Shown here piece after piece: positions 24,446 through 31,215 of a stretch of 38,613 nucleotides of DNA. The notes under the pieces are model-generated. The model did not search any database. It saw only the letters and a list, made by a program, of their open reading frames with translations, and was not told the origin of the DNA. Each line of letters starts with the position of its first letter. Position 1 is the stretch's first letter. The stretch covers positions 1 to 38,613 of the forward strand of contig CAYGJC010000018.1 of assembly GCA_964350245.1 (NCBI GenBank). The letters are read 5' to 3'. The position numbers and the translations under genes are program-made. This stretch comes from JAJACP01 sp964350245 (GTDB lineage Bacteria; Chlamydiota; Chlamydiia; Chlamydiales; JAAKFR01).

Positions 24446-25560
24446 TGAAAGAAGAGATCAAAGTTCCAACAATGGGCGAATCCATCACAGAAGCGGTGGT
24501 GGGCATTTTTTTAAAACCTTCAGGCTCTTCAGTAAGCGAAGAAGAGGAGCTTCTTGAGCTCGAGACCGAAAAGGTGAATCAGGTGCTCTATGCCCCTTTT
24601 GCTGGGATAGTTACTTGGAGTGTGAGTGAAGGAGATACCGTTAAAATCGGCGCTGTACTCGGAACCATTGATAGTGAAGGAGCGCCCGAGGCAGCCCCAC
24701 CGCCACCCGCAGAGAAAAAAGTAGAAAAGCCATCAGCTCCCATCCGTGAAACAGGTCAGGGAAAACGGGAAATGCAAGCGGAGTTTGTAGAGAGTTTAAA
24801 AGAGGTACCACCACCTCCCCCTTCTCCAGTAGTCAAACAGAGCTCAGAGCGTGAAGTGCGAAAGCGGATGCCTAAGATTCGACAGACGATTGGACGCCGC
24901 TTAGTCGATTCTCTCCACACGGCGGCTATGCTCACGACCTTCAACGAAGTCGATATGAGTGCTATTTTGGCGCTGCGCACCAAATACAAAGAGAGCTTTT
25001 TAGAAAAGCACGGCGTCAAGCTAGGCTTTATGTCCTTCTTTGTCAAAGCGGTCGTCGAAGGACTCAGAACACTTCCCGATTTTAATTCCTACATCGACGG
25101 CGATGAGATTGTTGAACGGAAGTACTTTGATGTAGGCATCGCCGTGGGTACCGAGCGGGGGCTTGTCGTACCTGTTTTGCGTGACTGTGAAAGCCGCACC
25201 TTTGCCCAGATTGAACAAGAGATTGTCGCCTACGCCCAAAAAGCGCGTGAGGGACGCATCGCCATTGAAGATCTACAAGGAGGCGGCTTTACCATTACCA
25301 ATGGTGGTGTTTACGGCTCTCTGCTTTCGACTCCCATTCTCAATCCTCCTCAAGTAGGCATTTTAGGCATGCACAAGATCCAAAAGCGACCTGTGGTGGT
25401 GGACGATGAGATTGTGATTCGCCCTATGATGTACCTAGCTTTGAGCTATGACCATCGCATCGTCGATGGAAAAGAGGCCGTGACCTTTTTAGTGCATGTG
25501 AAAGAGATTTTGGAGGATCCCTCCCGATTAATGTTAATAGACACAGATGGAAAAATTTGA
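24445..25560 (+). CDS. sucB: Dihydrolipoamide succinyltransferase E2, lacking a clear peripheral subunit-binding domain
   Basis: This 371-residue E2 core carries one lipoyl domain (1-75, lipoylated Lys43 in ELETEKVNQ), a Pro-rich linker (about 82-132) and the acyltransferase domain (about 138-371). The active site is His337 with Asp341 in SYDHRIVDGKEA. The sequence between lipoyl and catalytic domains does not contain the usual E1/E3-binding domain (pattern SPAVRKLxxE...GTGxxGRIxKxDV), and the protein is about 30 residues shorter than E. coli SucB. It starts on the sucA stop (TAATG) and overlaps lpd by 14 bases. Context, rather than sequence, assigns it to the oxoglutarate complex. Confidence 0.92.
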   Translation: MKEEIKVPTMGESITEAVVGIFLKPSGSSVSEEEELLELETEKVNQVLYAPFAGIVTWSVSEGDTVKIGAVLGTIDSEGAPEAAPPPPAEKKVEKPSAPIRETGQGKREMQAEFVESLKEVPPPPPSPVVKQSSEREVRKRMPKIRQTIGRRLVDSLHTAAMLTTFNEVDMSAILALRTKYKESFLEKHGVKLGFMSFFVKAVVEGLRTLPDFNSYIDGDEIVERKYFDVGIAVGTERGLVVPVLRDCESRTFAQIEQEIVAYAQKAREGRIAIEDLQGGGFTITNGGVYGSLLSTPILNPPQVGILGMHKIQKRPVVVDDEIVIRPMMYLALSYDHRIVDGKEAVTFLVHVKEILEDPSRLMLIDTDGKI

Positions 25561-26920
25561 TCTTATTGTCATCGGTTCCGGCCCAGGCGGTTATGTTGCA
25601 GCGATAAGAGCGGCGCAACGTGGCCTGAGGGTGGCCTGTGTAGAAAAAGAAAAAACTTTTGGAGGCACCTGTCTCAATGTCGGCTGCATTCCCTCCAAAG
25701 CCTTACTTCATTCGACCGAGTATTACCATAAAGTAGCAGCTCAAGGGAAAGAGCACGGCATTGAGGCTAAAGAGCTCACCGTCAACCTCTCTCAGATGAT
25801 GAAGCGAAAAGAGAAAATCGTCTCCGGCCTTGTTGGGGGAATCGGGTTTCTCTTTAAAAAAAACAACATCACCTCTCTCCAAGGAGAAGCACGTTTGGTT
25901 TCTCCAACCCAAGTCTCAGTTGGCGGAGAGACCTATGAAGCCGCGCATATCCTGCTGGCTACCGGTTCTGAGCCGATCCCCCTTCCTTTTCTTCCCTTTG
26001 ACGAGAAAAGAGTGCTCAGCTCAACCGGTGCCCTCTCTTTACCCAAAGTACCCAAAAAGCTTCTCATGGTTGGGGCCGGCGTAATTGGATTAGAGCTTGG
26101 TTCGGTTTATCAACGGTTAGGAACTGAGGTAGAAGTCGTGGAGCTCCTCGATCGGGTGGCACCTCCTTTTGATCGCGATGTCTCCAAAGAGCTCGACAAG
26201 ATCCTCACCAAACAAGGGATGAAATTTCATCTCAGCACCAAAGTGGTTTCGGGCACCGTCAATGACAACAACGTTGCGCTCGCCTTAGATTCCAAAAAGA
26301 CCCTTACAGGTGATGTCGTGCTTGTGGCCATTGGCAGACGTCCCTACTCATCCGGTCTTGATTTAGAAAAAGTAGGAGTCCAGACCGACAAGCAAGGACG
26401 CGTGCAGATTGATCACTCCTTTCGCACCTCTGTGCCCACCATTTTTGCGATTGGCGATCTAGTCGATGGGCCCATGCTGGCGCATAAAGCCTCTGAGGAG
26501 GGGATTGCCGCTGTCGATCTCATCTGTGGCGACACGGTGAGTCTCAACTATTTGGCAATTCCGAATGTGATGTATACGTGGCCTGAAGTGGCGTGTGTCG
26601 GGATGACCGAAGAAGAGGCCAAAGAGGCGGGGCTTTCTCTAAGGACTGGGAAGATTCCGTTTAAGGCCATTCCGCGGGCGCGCTGTAGTGGGGATGAAGA
26701 AGGTTTTGTGAAAGTGATTGGAGAGAAGCAGAGTGACCGGTTGATAGGCATGCATATTGTGGGACCAAATGCTTCGGAGATGATCCATGAAGGTGTGATT
26801 GCGCTGCAAAAGCGAGCTACTTTATCAGACATTGCACACGCCTCGCATGCCCACCCGACCTGTTCAGAGGCGATCAAGGAAGCCGCGCTCGCTGCCCACT
26901 CCCAAGCCATTCATGCGTGA
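25547..26920 (+). CDS. lpdA: Dihydrolipoamide dehydrogenase (E3)
   Basis: This 457-residue FAD disulfide oxidoreductase re-oxidises the dihydrolipoyl group of SucB and transfers electrons to NAD+. Seen: FAD Rossmann motif IGSGPGGY (9-16), the redox-active pair Cys42/Cys47 in GGTCLNVGCIPSK, NAD-binding GAGVIGLELG, the second FAD motif IFAIGDLVDG, and the C-terminal active-site His436-Glu441 in HAHPTCSEA. It overlaps sucB by 14 bases, giving a complete sucA-sucB-lpd operon. In C. trachomatis the only lpdA I recall is placed elsewhere with pyruvate dehydrogenase genes, so a dedicated E3 here is a difference in layout. Confidence 0.95.
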   Translation: MEKFDLIVIGSGPGGYVAAIRAAQRGLRVACVEKEKTFGGTCLNVGCIPSKALLHSTEYYHKVAAQGKEHGIEAKELTVNLSQMMKRKEKIVSGLVGGIGFLFKKNNITSLQGEARLVSPTQVSVGGETYEAAHILLATGSEPIPLPFLPFDEKRVLSSTGALSLPKVPKKLLMVGAGVIGLELGSVYQRLGTEVEVVELLDRVAPPFDRDVSKELDKILTKQGMKFHLSTKVVSGTVNDNNVALALDSKKTLTGDVVLVAIGRRPYSSGLDLEKVGVQTDKQGRVQIDHSFRTSVPTIFAIGDLVDGPMLAHKASEEGIAAVDLICGDTVSLNYLAIPNVMYTWPEVACVGMTEEEAKEAGLSLRTGKIPFKAIPRARCSGDEEGFVKVIGEKQSDRLIGMHIVGPNASEMIHEGVIALQKRATLSDIAHASHAHPTCSEAIKEAALAAHSQAIHA

Positions 26921-26928
26921 CCTTCAAC

Positions 26929-26947
26929 CTGTTGAAACAGTTTTTTT
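26929..26947 (+). terminator. Possible terminator after sucA-sucB-lpd
   Basis: CTGT (26929-26932) pairs with ACAG (26937-26940) around a TGAA loop, followed immediately by seven T residues (26941-26947). The stem is only 4 bp, but the location 8 bases after the lpd stop and the T run fit a terminator. Confidence 0.45.
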
Positions 26948-27008
26948 GCTCAGAGAGTTGAGTCATGAGTGTGAAATACTTGAAAGACTCATAGGGACAA
27001 GTAACACC

Positions 27009-27029
27009 AAAAAAAATCTGAAATTTCAG
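27009..27029 (-). terminator. Possible terminator of the Inc-like LRR gene
   Basis: On the minus strand the palindrome CTGAAATTTCAG (27029-27018) is followed by an A and eight T residues (27016-27009). It lies just after the LRR gene stop at 27035. The stem is short and AT-rich. Converging with the lpd terminator, it separates the two operons. Confidence 0.5.
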
Positions 27030-27034
27030 TATCC

Positions 27035-29425
27035 TTAAGGGAAGGTGTACCCATGATTTCCAAAATAAAGTTTTCCTGTTTTTAATTGAGATAAGTTTTG
27101 AACGGCAGAGATGAGCTCCCGCCTCGCTTGATTGTGGACCTGATTGCTGAGCTGAATTTCGACAACAGGAAGCTGGTTGACGAGGTTAAGGGCAGAAGCA
27201 AGTGCTCTGGCTTCCTCGTCTCTGCCCGATGGGGCTATGATGACAAGTCTGCGAATGGAGAGCATACCTGGTAAACAACGCGCAAGCGCCCCTGTAAACT
27301 TTCCTTCAAGAGATAATCCCCGAATACCGTTAAATTTTGCCAAAATCTGTGCAAGTGCTTCCGCATGGAAACTCGTATATTTAAAGTAGAGACTAATGGA
27401 TGGATCGAGAGGCAGAAGGACTTCCTCTAATCCTCTTAAAGAAGCTGGAAGAGACCTTAGGTTCAATCCCAGAAGCCTCAGATTTGGAGGTAGCAGAGTC
27501 TCTTGTAGGGGAAAGGTGCAGCTACAGTTTAGTAGATCCAGAAGGGTTAAAGAAGTAAGCTGTTGAAGGTAGTGAGTATAGAGTTGAGTGGGCTGAGAAG
27601 GGGATGTTCCACTGATCCACAATGATTTTAGTTGTTGTAGCCTGGGCAGGACGCACAGAAGGGGTTCTTGTACTGGAGATCTAAAGTGAATACCAAGCTC
27701 TTTAAGAGTAGGTTGATTGCAAATAGCCGAAGCTAAGTTGTTCAACACATCTTCGCGAGCAGATCCAAGAGTCAGATCAAAAGATCTAAGAGAAGAAATC
27801 ACCTTTAGTCGGTTGGCAAGAGCCTGCATGGCGGTCTCATTTAGGACAATTCCCTTCATATCAAGAGTTTCCATTTTGGGAAGGGTGGCTAGGACGGGAA
27901 TAAGTGCAGTTAAAACGTTTAAATCATTAGTAAAAGCAGCAGGTTGACGCAGGCTTAGAAAAGTTAGGTGCGGGCAGAAGGCAAGTGCTCTGACTAGAGC
28001 TGGAGTCAATGGATGACCAGTAAGGTTGAGGTGCTTGAGGCGCGACAGCCTAGGAAGCTCATGTTCAATTCCGTTTATGATCGTACGGTCTAAATCTAGA
28101 TGAACCAATCGGGTAAGGGCGCCTATGGCACGAGCAATCCCTCGATGTGAATGAGTGTAAAATTTATTCCGAGCTAAATTTAAATAGGTTAGGTTGGGAA
28201 AGTAGGAGAGGAGTCGCTCATTTACCCCTTCTGTCCTCTCAAGATCTAGGTGCACGAGCTGTGTTTGCCTTATTCTTACATTCTCGACGGGCATCTGTAC
28301 TGTTTGATGACTTAAATTCAAATGCATAAGAGTAGTTAACGCACTCAGAAAAGGGGCAATATGAAGAGTAATATTATTTCTGGCAGAGGAAAGGTCCAAT
28401 GAAGTGAGCCGAGGACAGAGGTGAGGGATTAAGTGGATCAGTCTGTGAGTATAGAAGTTATCGTGCTGGCCCAATTTCAATCCATTTCTAAGGTTAAGAG
28501 TTTTGATTTTGGGGCCGTGCTGAAAGAGTATACGACGCAGGTCATTCAATGAGATCTCTTTCCGAGGGGATAGGTGCCTGAAAAAAACACCACTTTGACT
28601 CAACTCATAGAAATAACGGGAGGTCAATTGGATTGGTCTGTGTGCTGCTTTTGCCCAAATCTCTTCAGAAAATGGTAGAGGAGGGGCGCATTCGACTTCA
28701 GGTTGCTCAATGTTTACATTGATTCGGACTGAGGCGGGTAAATCTAAACCCATGTTGAACCACTCAGCAATAAGGTTAGTCTCTGCTGAACTGAGAGCGT
28801 AGTTTTCAGCAATCAGTTCGTAACGGGTGAGAGAAACTGTGGCACATCTGGCGAGGCCAAGCCGTATGATCAGCGCCTTGAGGCAGTCTGTACGTTGTGT
28901 CCACAAATCACTTTCTACAGTTGTCAAAAGGGAAGGAGTCACACAACGGAAAGAAACGGTCTTAATAGGCTCAGGCCGTTCAATATGGATGTGGACTCGC
29001 CCGGGTGGAAGTAATCCCTCTTCGTAATAGCTTGAAATGCGGGAATCAAAGTTTCTCAGCTCACCATTTGTTAGAAGCGTGTGGGGTGTGATCACGATCC
29101 TTCCATATCCTGTTAGGTTGAGCTCGGCAAGAACCGATTTAATAGTTGTGGCATCAAAGTTTTCTGGAAAAGAGGGGCTCGCATGTTGAAGATGGATGCG
29201 TGTGACGGGCATTTTCAGGTGTTGATAGACAAGCGCAGCAATTCCTCCAAGAAGAATGCCGCTATAAGTTGTGCAAATACCGGAAATGGTTCCCACGCAT
29301 GGAAACAAAGCACATGTCCCAATCACCGTAAGAGTGACAGCGACTACAGCTGCTGTAATTAAAGCGGCATTTGTACGCGGAAAAGGATAGCTTTCAATAG
29401 AAGTGTTTATATTTAAAACATTCAC
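27035..29425 (-). CDS. Large leucine-rich repeat protein with N-terminal bilobed hydrophobic domain (Inc-like candidate effector)
   Basis: This 796-residue protein begins with about 19 polar residues, then two hydrophobic segments (about 20-40 and 44-67, including ITAAVVAVTLTVIGT and SGILLGGIAALVY) separated by a very short turn. That is the bilobed layout of chlamydial inclusion membrane proteins. After a helical region come many leucine-rich repeats of RNI type (about 300-600), with units such as LTSLDLSSA, LMHLNLSHQ, LVHLDLDRT and LKHLNLTGHPL. A more divergent LRR stretch continues to about 790. The predicted topology puts the repeats on the host side if it is in the inclusion membrane. 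Start is GTG 29425; there is no convincing ribosome binding site and no in-frame ATG before residue 72. It lies 29 bases after the IscA-fusion gene on the same strand. Confidence 0.75.
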   Translation of the reverse strand: MNVLNINTSIESYPFPRTNAALITAAVVAVTLTVIGTCALFPCVGTISGICTTYSGILLGGIAALVYQHLKMPVTRIHLQHASPSFPENFDATTIKSVLAELNLTGYGRIVITPHTLLTNGELRNFDSRISSYYEEGLLPPGRVHIHIERPEPIKTVSFRCVTPSLLTTVESDLWTQRTDCLKALIIRLGLARCATVSLTRYELIAENYALSSAETNLIAEWFNMGLDLPASVRINVNIEQPEVECAPPLPFSEEIWAKAAHRPIQLTSRYFYELSQSGVFFRHLSPRKEISLNDLRRILFQHGPKIKTLNLRNGLKLGQHDNFYTHRLIHLIPHLCPRLTSLDLSSARNNITLHIAPFLSALTTLMHLNLSHQTVQMPVENVRIRQTQLVHLDLERTEGVNERLLSYFPNLTYLNLARNKFYTHSHRGIARAIGALTRLVHLDLDRTIINGIEHELPRLSRLKHLNLTGHPLTPALVRALAFCPHLTFLSLRQPAAFTNDLNVLTALIPVLATLPKMETLDMKGIVLNETAMQALANRLKVISSLRSFDLTLGSAREDVLNNLASAICNQPTLKELGIHFRSPVQEPLLCVLPRLQQLKSLWISGTSPSQPTQLYTHYLQQLTSLTLLDLLNCSCTFPLQETLLPPNLRLLGLNLRSLPASLRGLEEVLLPLDPSISLYFKYTSFHAEALAQILAKFNGIRGLSLEGKFTGALARCLPGMLSIRRLVIIAPSGRDEEARALASALNLVNQLPVVEIQLSNQVHNQARRELISAVQNLSQLKTGKLYFGNHGYTFP

Positions 29426-29454
29426 AGCGCCAGTTTAAACTAAAAAGGGATAAA

Positions 29455-30021
29455 TTAATATCCTTGAGAAGTGCCGCAGCCGCAAGAAGATTTCACATTA
29501 GGGTTAGAAATCTTAAAGCCAGCTCCCTGAAGGCCGTCCACATAGTCAATAACACACCCAAGAAGACGTCCGACCATCCCTTTTTTGACATGAATCTCTA
29601 GCCCTTCAGACTCGTAAACAGCATCTTCTTCGTCGGCTTTGTCTGAAAAGTCAAGAATGTATTGGAAACCGCCACAACCGCCCGCTGTATCTCCAAATCG
29701 AAGGGCGCACCCTTTTTTGCCCTCCTCTTCAGCAAAAAGACGGAACTTTTCGGCCGCGCGGGGGGTGAGAGTGATGGTATCAACCGCGATTTCCTCTTCT
29801 AGGATGGCATTCAGCTCATTGACAAGCTTGGTGACGGCTTCTGGAGGCATTCCATGACTGAGGACTCCAGCCTCTAATGTTTCCCAGGTAGCAGCGCTGC
29901 AGCTGGTGCAGTGTAACCCGGCGTTGGTCATGGTTTGAGCCAGACGCTGACTCTTTTGTGGATAGTTAGAAAAAATATCCGCAATGGTCATCTCTTTTGT
30001 GATTGGCTCTTTGGTCTCCAT
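29455..30021 (-). CDS. DUF1858-IscA fusion: A-type iron-sulfur cluster protein
   Basis: This 188-residue protein joins two modules. Residues about 9-60 resemble DUF1858 (TIADIFSNYPQKSQ, then GLHCTSCSAATWETLEAG with Cys38 and Cys41). Residues about 82-185 are an A-type carrier (IscA/SufA/ErpA), with the three cluster cysteines Cys116 (GGCGGFQY), Cys180 and Cys182 (CGCG) at the standard spacing of 63 residues. A-type proteins deliver Fe-S clusters or iron to targets. DUF1858 is often found fused to redox or Fe-S proteins and its exact role is not settled. It ends 10 bases before the ferredoxin's stop-side neighbour: the ferredoxin gene lies immediately upstream, 9 bases apart, so the pair is probably cotranscribed. 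Confidence 0.87.
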   Translation of the reverse strand: METKEPITKEMTIADIFSNYPQKSQRLAQTMTNAGLHCTSCSAATWETLEAGVLSHGMPPEAVTKLVNELNAILEEEIAVDTITLTPRAAEKFRLFAEEEGKKGCALRFGDTAGGCGGFQYILDFSDKADEEDAVYESEGLEIHVKKGMVGRLLGCVIDYVDGLQGAGFKISNPNVKSSCGCGTSQGY

Positions 30022-30030
30022 AATACACTC

Positions 30031-30294
30031 CTAAAATGAAATTTTAACGCATCCACCTTTCAACTTGCACTGACAAGCTAATCGCTCAGTCTCCATTTCG
30101 CCAAGAAAATCCTCTTCTTCTTGGGTGAAATCGGATAGGTTTTCCATCCCTTCCGTCACCTCAATGACGCAAGTGCCACAGACCCCTTCGGTGCAGGCAA
30201 AGGGAACACCGGCATCTTCGCAAATTTCAGCAATTGGCTCACCGTCAGTGATCTCAAACTCTTCAGCTGTTTCTTCAAAGATTAACTTACCCAT
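30031..30294 (-). CDS. [2Fe-2S] ferredoxin, adrenodoxin/ISC type
   Basis: This 87-residue ferredoxin carries Cys34, Cys39 and Cys42 in ACTEGVCGTC and a fourth ligand Cys74 in RLACQC, the spacing CX5CX2C...C of adrenodoxin-type ferredoxins. Such proteins supply electrons, for example to Fe-S assembly. Cys76 and Cys82 are additional. It is acidic. ATG 30294 has GGAG 11 bases upstream. It precedes the IscA fusion gene (9-base gap), which suggests a small Fe-S operon. C. trachomatis has a ferredoxin (CT059) next to flhA (CT060), as here across a tRNA gene. Confidence 0.9.
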   Translation of the reverse strand: MGKLIFEETAEEFEITDGEPIAEICEDAGVPFACTEGVCGTCVIEVTEGMENLSDFTQEEEDFLGEMETERLACQCKLKGGCVKISF

Positions 30295-30363
30295 GCAATA
30301 GAACTCCGATTGAATAGAGAAGGAGTATGAAGAAGAGGGTAATAAAAGGCGATTAAAAAATAT

Positions 30364-30437
30364 CGGAGTAGAGGGATTCGAACCCCCGACCTACTGCTCC
30401 CAAAGCAGCCGCGCTAACCAAGCTGCGCTATACTCCG
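30364..30437 (-). tRNA. tRNA-Pro (anticodon UGG)
   Basis: Minus-strand sequence folds as a full cloverleaf: a perfect 7-bp acceptor stem CGGAGTA/TACTCCG, D arm GCGCAGCTTGGTTAGCGC, anticodon stem GCTGC/GCAGT with the 7-base loop TTTGGGA (anticodon TGG, followed by G37 as usual for proline tRNAs), and T arm GGGGGTTCGAATCCC. CCA is not encoded; the discriminator is A at 30363. A T run follows (30360-30355 on the complement). Confidence 0.96.
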
Positions 30438-30446
30438 ATAAAGACG

Positions 30447-30476
30447 AGGATAGTGGAGGAGGGGATTTTCAATCAA
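30447..30476 (-). promoter_or_regulatory. Possible promoter of tRNA-Pro
   Basis: On the minus strand TTGATT (30476-30471) and TATCCT (30452-30447) are separated by 18 bases. The -10 ends 9 bases before the mature tRNA 5' end, which would leave a very short leader. It is a moderate match to the vegetative consensus. Confidence 0.35.
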
Positions 30477-30502
30477 TCTCTGAATTGACTATAACAGAGA
30501 TT

Positions 30503-31177
30503 ATGGAGAGAACCGAAAAACCGTCTAAACAGAAACTGAAAAAAGCACGTCAACGCGGTGAAGTGGCCAAATCCTCTTTTTTGGCTGGTGCGCTTGTTTT
30601 TGTAGGGGGCATTTTATTGATCGGGGGTCTGCACTTTCTTTTGGCCGAACGGTTTCAAATGAGTATGCGTGCCGCATTTGTCCTTATAGGTAGACCGAAG
30701 CTTGAAGGGGCCTTTAAAATGGTTTTTGATCCGCTTCTTTATCCGCTAGCAGGTATACTGGTAGGGATATTAGCCATTGCGATTAGTGCGCATCTGTTTC
30801 AAACGGGATGGATCTGGGCGCCTGAGCGCATACGACCCAAGTGGAGAAAAAAAGCGAGCGAAAGACGGATTGTATTTCCTTTACTCCAGTTTTTGATCAT
30901 TGGAGCCATTGGTTATCTAACGGTGCGGGCTTGTGTAGATCCCGACTTGCTGTTTACCTCACCTACTAAGCAAAGCAACGCACTTTTTCGAAAACTATTT
31001 GGATTGTGCTTACAAATGGGGGCGGCGCTTCTCTTATTGGGGCTGTGCGATTTGTTTTACCAAAAGTGGCGTTATCAGAAGAAGATGCAGATGACACGTG
31101 AAGAGCTCAAGCAGGAAAGGCGTGAGAGTGAGGGGGACACACAGCTCAAGGGTGAAATGCGGAATCGAAGAGACTGA
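30503..31177 (+). CDS. flhB: FlhB-like export protein, membrane domain only (lacks the NPTH cytoplasmic domain)
   Basis: From ATG 30503 this is 224 residues. The basic N-terminus ERTEKPSKQKLKKARQRGEV fits FlhB/SctU signatures (EKTEKPTxxRLxxARxxGxV). Four hydrophobic regions follow (about 24-46, 75-105, 128-150, 175-193), then the linker helix MTREELKQERRESEGDTQLK, as in FlhB just before the cytoplasmic domain. It ends soon after that linker, so the autocleaving NPTH domain (FlhB residues about 220-380) is absent. The next 38 bases before flhA hold no remnant. A TTG 18 bases upstream is a possible alternative start. FlhB normally sets substrate specificity of the flagellar type III exporter. 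It heads a flhB-flhA-flhF-fliA group. Confidence 0.85.
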   Translation: MERTEKPSKQKLKKARQRGEVAKSSFLAGALVFVGGILLIGGLHFLLAERFQMSMRAAFVLIGRPKLEGAFKMVFDPLLYPLAGILVGILAIAISAHLFQTGWIWAPERIRPKWRKKASERRIVFPLLQFLIIGAIGYLTVRACVDPDLLFTSPTKQSNALFRKLFGLCLQMGAALLLLGLCDLFYQKWRYQKKMQMTREELKQERRESEGDTQLKGEMRNRRD

Positions 31178-31215
31178 TTGCATAAAAAAGAATACTCTTT
31201 TACACATCAGGGGTT

